This document shows positions 7,253-7,698 of a stretch of DNA of 7,698 bases, piece after piece (the stretch's first letter is position 1; each line of letters starts with the position of its first letter). The DNA comes from Clostridia bacterium (GTDB lineage: Bacteria; Bacillota; Clostridia; Oscillospirales; Acutalibacteraceae). Under the pieces are notes generated by a model. That model did no database searches. It worked only from the letters and a program-made list of their open reading frames with translations, and was not told where the DNA came from. The stretch spans positions 1-7,698 of the forward strand of contig JAGAZW010000023.1 of NCBI GenBank assembly GCA_017939855.1, written 5' to 3'. A program made the position numbers and the translations under genes.

Positions 7253-7300
7253 CACTTTTATACACTTTTATGGTTTTTAGCCACACTTTTCACCACATTA
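7253..7300 (-). promoter_or_regulatory. Probable MraZ operator: repeated AAAAGTG boxes
   Basis: Read on the minus strand, three exact AAAAGTG boxes occur with 5' ends at 7290 (AAAAGTGTGG), 7269 (AAAAGTGTAT) and 7259 (AAAAGTGGTG). A degenerate copy, TAATGTGGTG, begins at 7300. The spacings of 10, 21 and 10 bases keep the boxes on one face of the helix. All three exact copies fit AAAGTG followed by T or G, the box reported for MraZ in Mycoplasma. They lie between the -10 element and the mraZ ribosome binding site, in the predicted transcribed leader. The repeats are seen directly; binding by the MraZ encoded next to them is inferred from the family. Confidence 0.75.
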
Positions 7301-7305
7301 ATTGT

Positions 7306-7334
7306 ATTATAATACCCTTTTACAGAAAAATCAA
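7306..7334 (-). promoter_or_regulatory. Sigma-A type promoter of the mraZ operon
   Basis: TTGATT (7329-7334) is followed by a 17-base spacer and a consensus TATAAT (7306-7311). A-tracts upstream of the -35 (about 7338-7350 on the minus strand) could serve as an UP element. The start would be near 7299, at the edge of the AAAAGTG boxes. The -10 sits in a perfect 12-bp palindrome, GTATTATAATAC (7304-7315). Confidence 0.7.
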
Positions 7335-7354
7335 GTGTTTTTTTCTTTTTGTAT

Positions 7355-7391
7355 AAAAAATAGGCAAAGCCGAAAATTTCGACTTTGCCTA
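7355..7391 (-). terminator. Intrinsic terminator of the cardiolipin synthase gene
   Basis: TAGGCAAAG (7361-7369) is complementary to CTTTGCCTA (7383-7391), giving a 9-bp outer stem. After one mismatch there are about four more pairs and a small loop. On the minus strand the stem is followed directly by six T residues (7355-7360); no T-run follows on the plus strand. It begins 15 bases after the stop codon of the upstream gene and separates that gene from the mraZ promoter. Confidence 0.88.
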
Positions 7392-7405
7392 CCAAACATA
7401 TTTAA

Positions 7406-7698
7406 TTACATAAATGGTGAAAAGACATGAAGCAGCGCTCTTTTGAGTCTTGAAAATATACTGCTTTTTTTCCAGTCTTTAAGTTTTATTTCCTTACATT
7501 GAGATAAAATGTCATTGAAATCACTTTTTATTGTTAGCGCAACATCCGGATCGGATATCCAGACTCCACACTCAAAATGCAAAATAAAGCTTCTATAATC
7601 CATATTAACGGTGCCTACCGTTGCAATGCGGTCATCCGAAAGAAAAATTTTAGAATGAATAAATCCCGGAGTGTACTCATATATTCTTACCCCTGCCT
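7406..7698 (-). CDS. cls: Cardiolipin synthase (phospholipase D family), C-terminal part
   Basis: Only the last 96 residues are inside the window; the frame is open to the right edge. The fragment contains the second phospholipase D motif, HSKIFLSDD (HxKxxxxD) followed by GTVNMDYRSF, then ILHFECGVWISD. This is the usual arrangement at the C-terminal end of bacterial cardiolipin synthases, and the protein ends FSPFM as many of them do. These membrane enzymes condense phosphatidylglycerol to cardiolipin. An ATG at 7603 lies in the middle of the HKD region and is not the true start. The gene points the same way as the dcw cluster but is separated from it by a terminator and a promoter, so it is a neighbour rather than a member of the operon. 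Confidence 0.92.
   Translation of the reverse strand, partial: AGVRIYEYTPGFIHSKIFLSDDRIATVGTVNMDYRSFILHFECGVWISDPDVALTIKSDFNDILSQCKEIKLKDWKKSSIFSRLKRALLHVFSPFM

Noticed and set aside
7232..7255. GTG start for mraZ at 7255
   Set aside because: The extra codons consist of the ribosome binding site and the edge of the operator region, and MraZ proteins normally start at the equivalent of the 7231 ATG.

Overview
This window holds most of a division and cell wall (dcw) gene cluster from a Gram-positive bacterium, all on the minus strand. Transcription therefore runs from right to left. The gene order, AT-rich intergenic DNA, strong AGGAGG-type ribosome binding sites, PASTA-tailed class B penicillin-binding protein, short DivIC/FtsL-like protein and diaminopimelate-type MurE all suggest a Firmicute, most likely a member of the Clostridia. 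The exact genus cannot be named from the sequence.

Layout in order of transcription: the 3' end of a cardiolipin synthase gene (7406 to the right edge) ends at an intrinsic terminator (7355-7391). A promoter (7306-7334) and a run of MraZ-type AAAAGTG boxes (7253-7300) then precede mraZ (6806-7231), rsmH (5882-6802) and an ftsL-like gene (5387-5851). A 135-base gap follows. It carries a second, near-consensus promoter (5339-5367) and a structured leader in front of a class B PBP gene (2993-5254), murE (1552-2979), mraY (500-1522) and ftsW (461 to the left edge, truncated).

The genes work together in septal peptidoglycan synthesis. MurE adds diaminopimelate to the UDP-MurNAc dipeptide, MraY moves the muramyl peptide to undecaprenyl phosphate, FtsW (SEDS family) polymerises glycan, and its partner class B PBP crosslinks it. 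The FtsL-like protein links the synthase to the divisome. RsmH methylates 16S rRNA and MraZ regulates the cluster.

The protein content is conventional. The parts worth a second look are regulatory and organisational. The leader of the PBP gene contains a 13-bp hairpin whose 3' arm can alternatively pair with the Shine-Dalgarno sequence. An internal promoter splits the cluster. The operator repeats upstream of mraZ are helically phased. murF and murD are missing from their usual places. Every intergenic gap is shorter than 300 bases, and I found no RNA gene, CRISPR array or mobile element.
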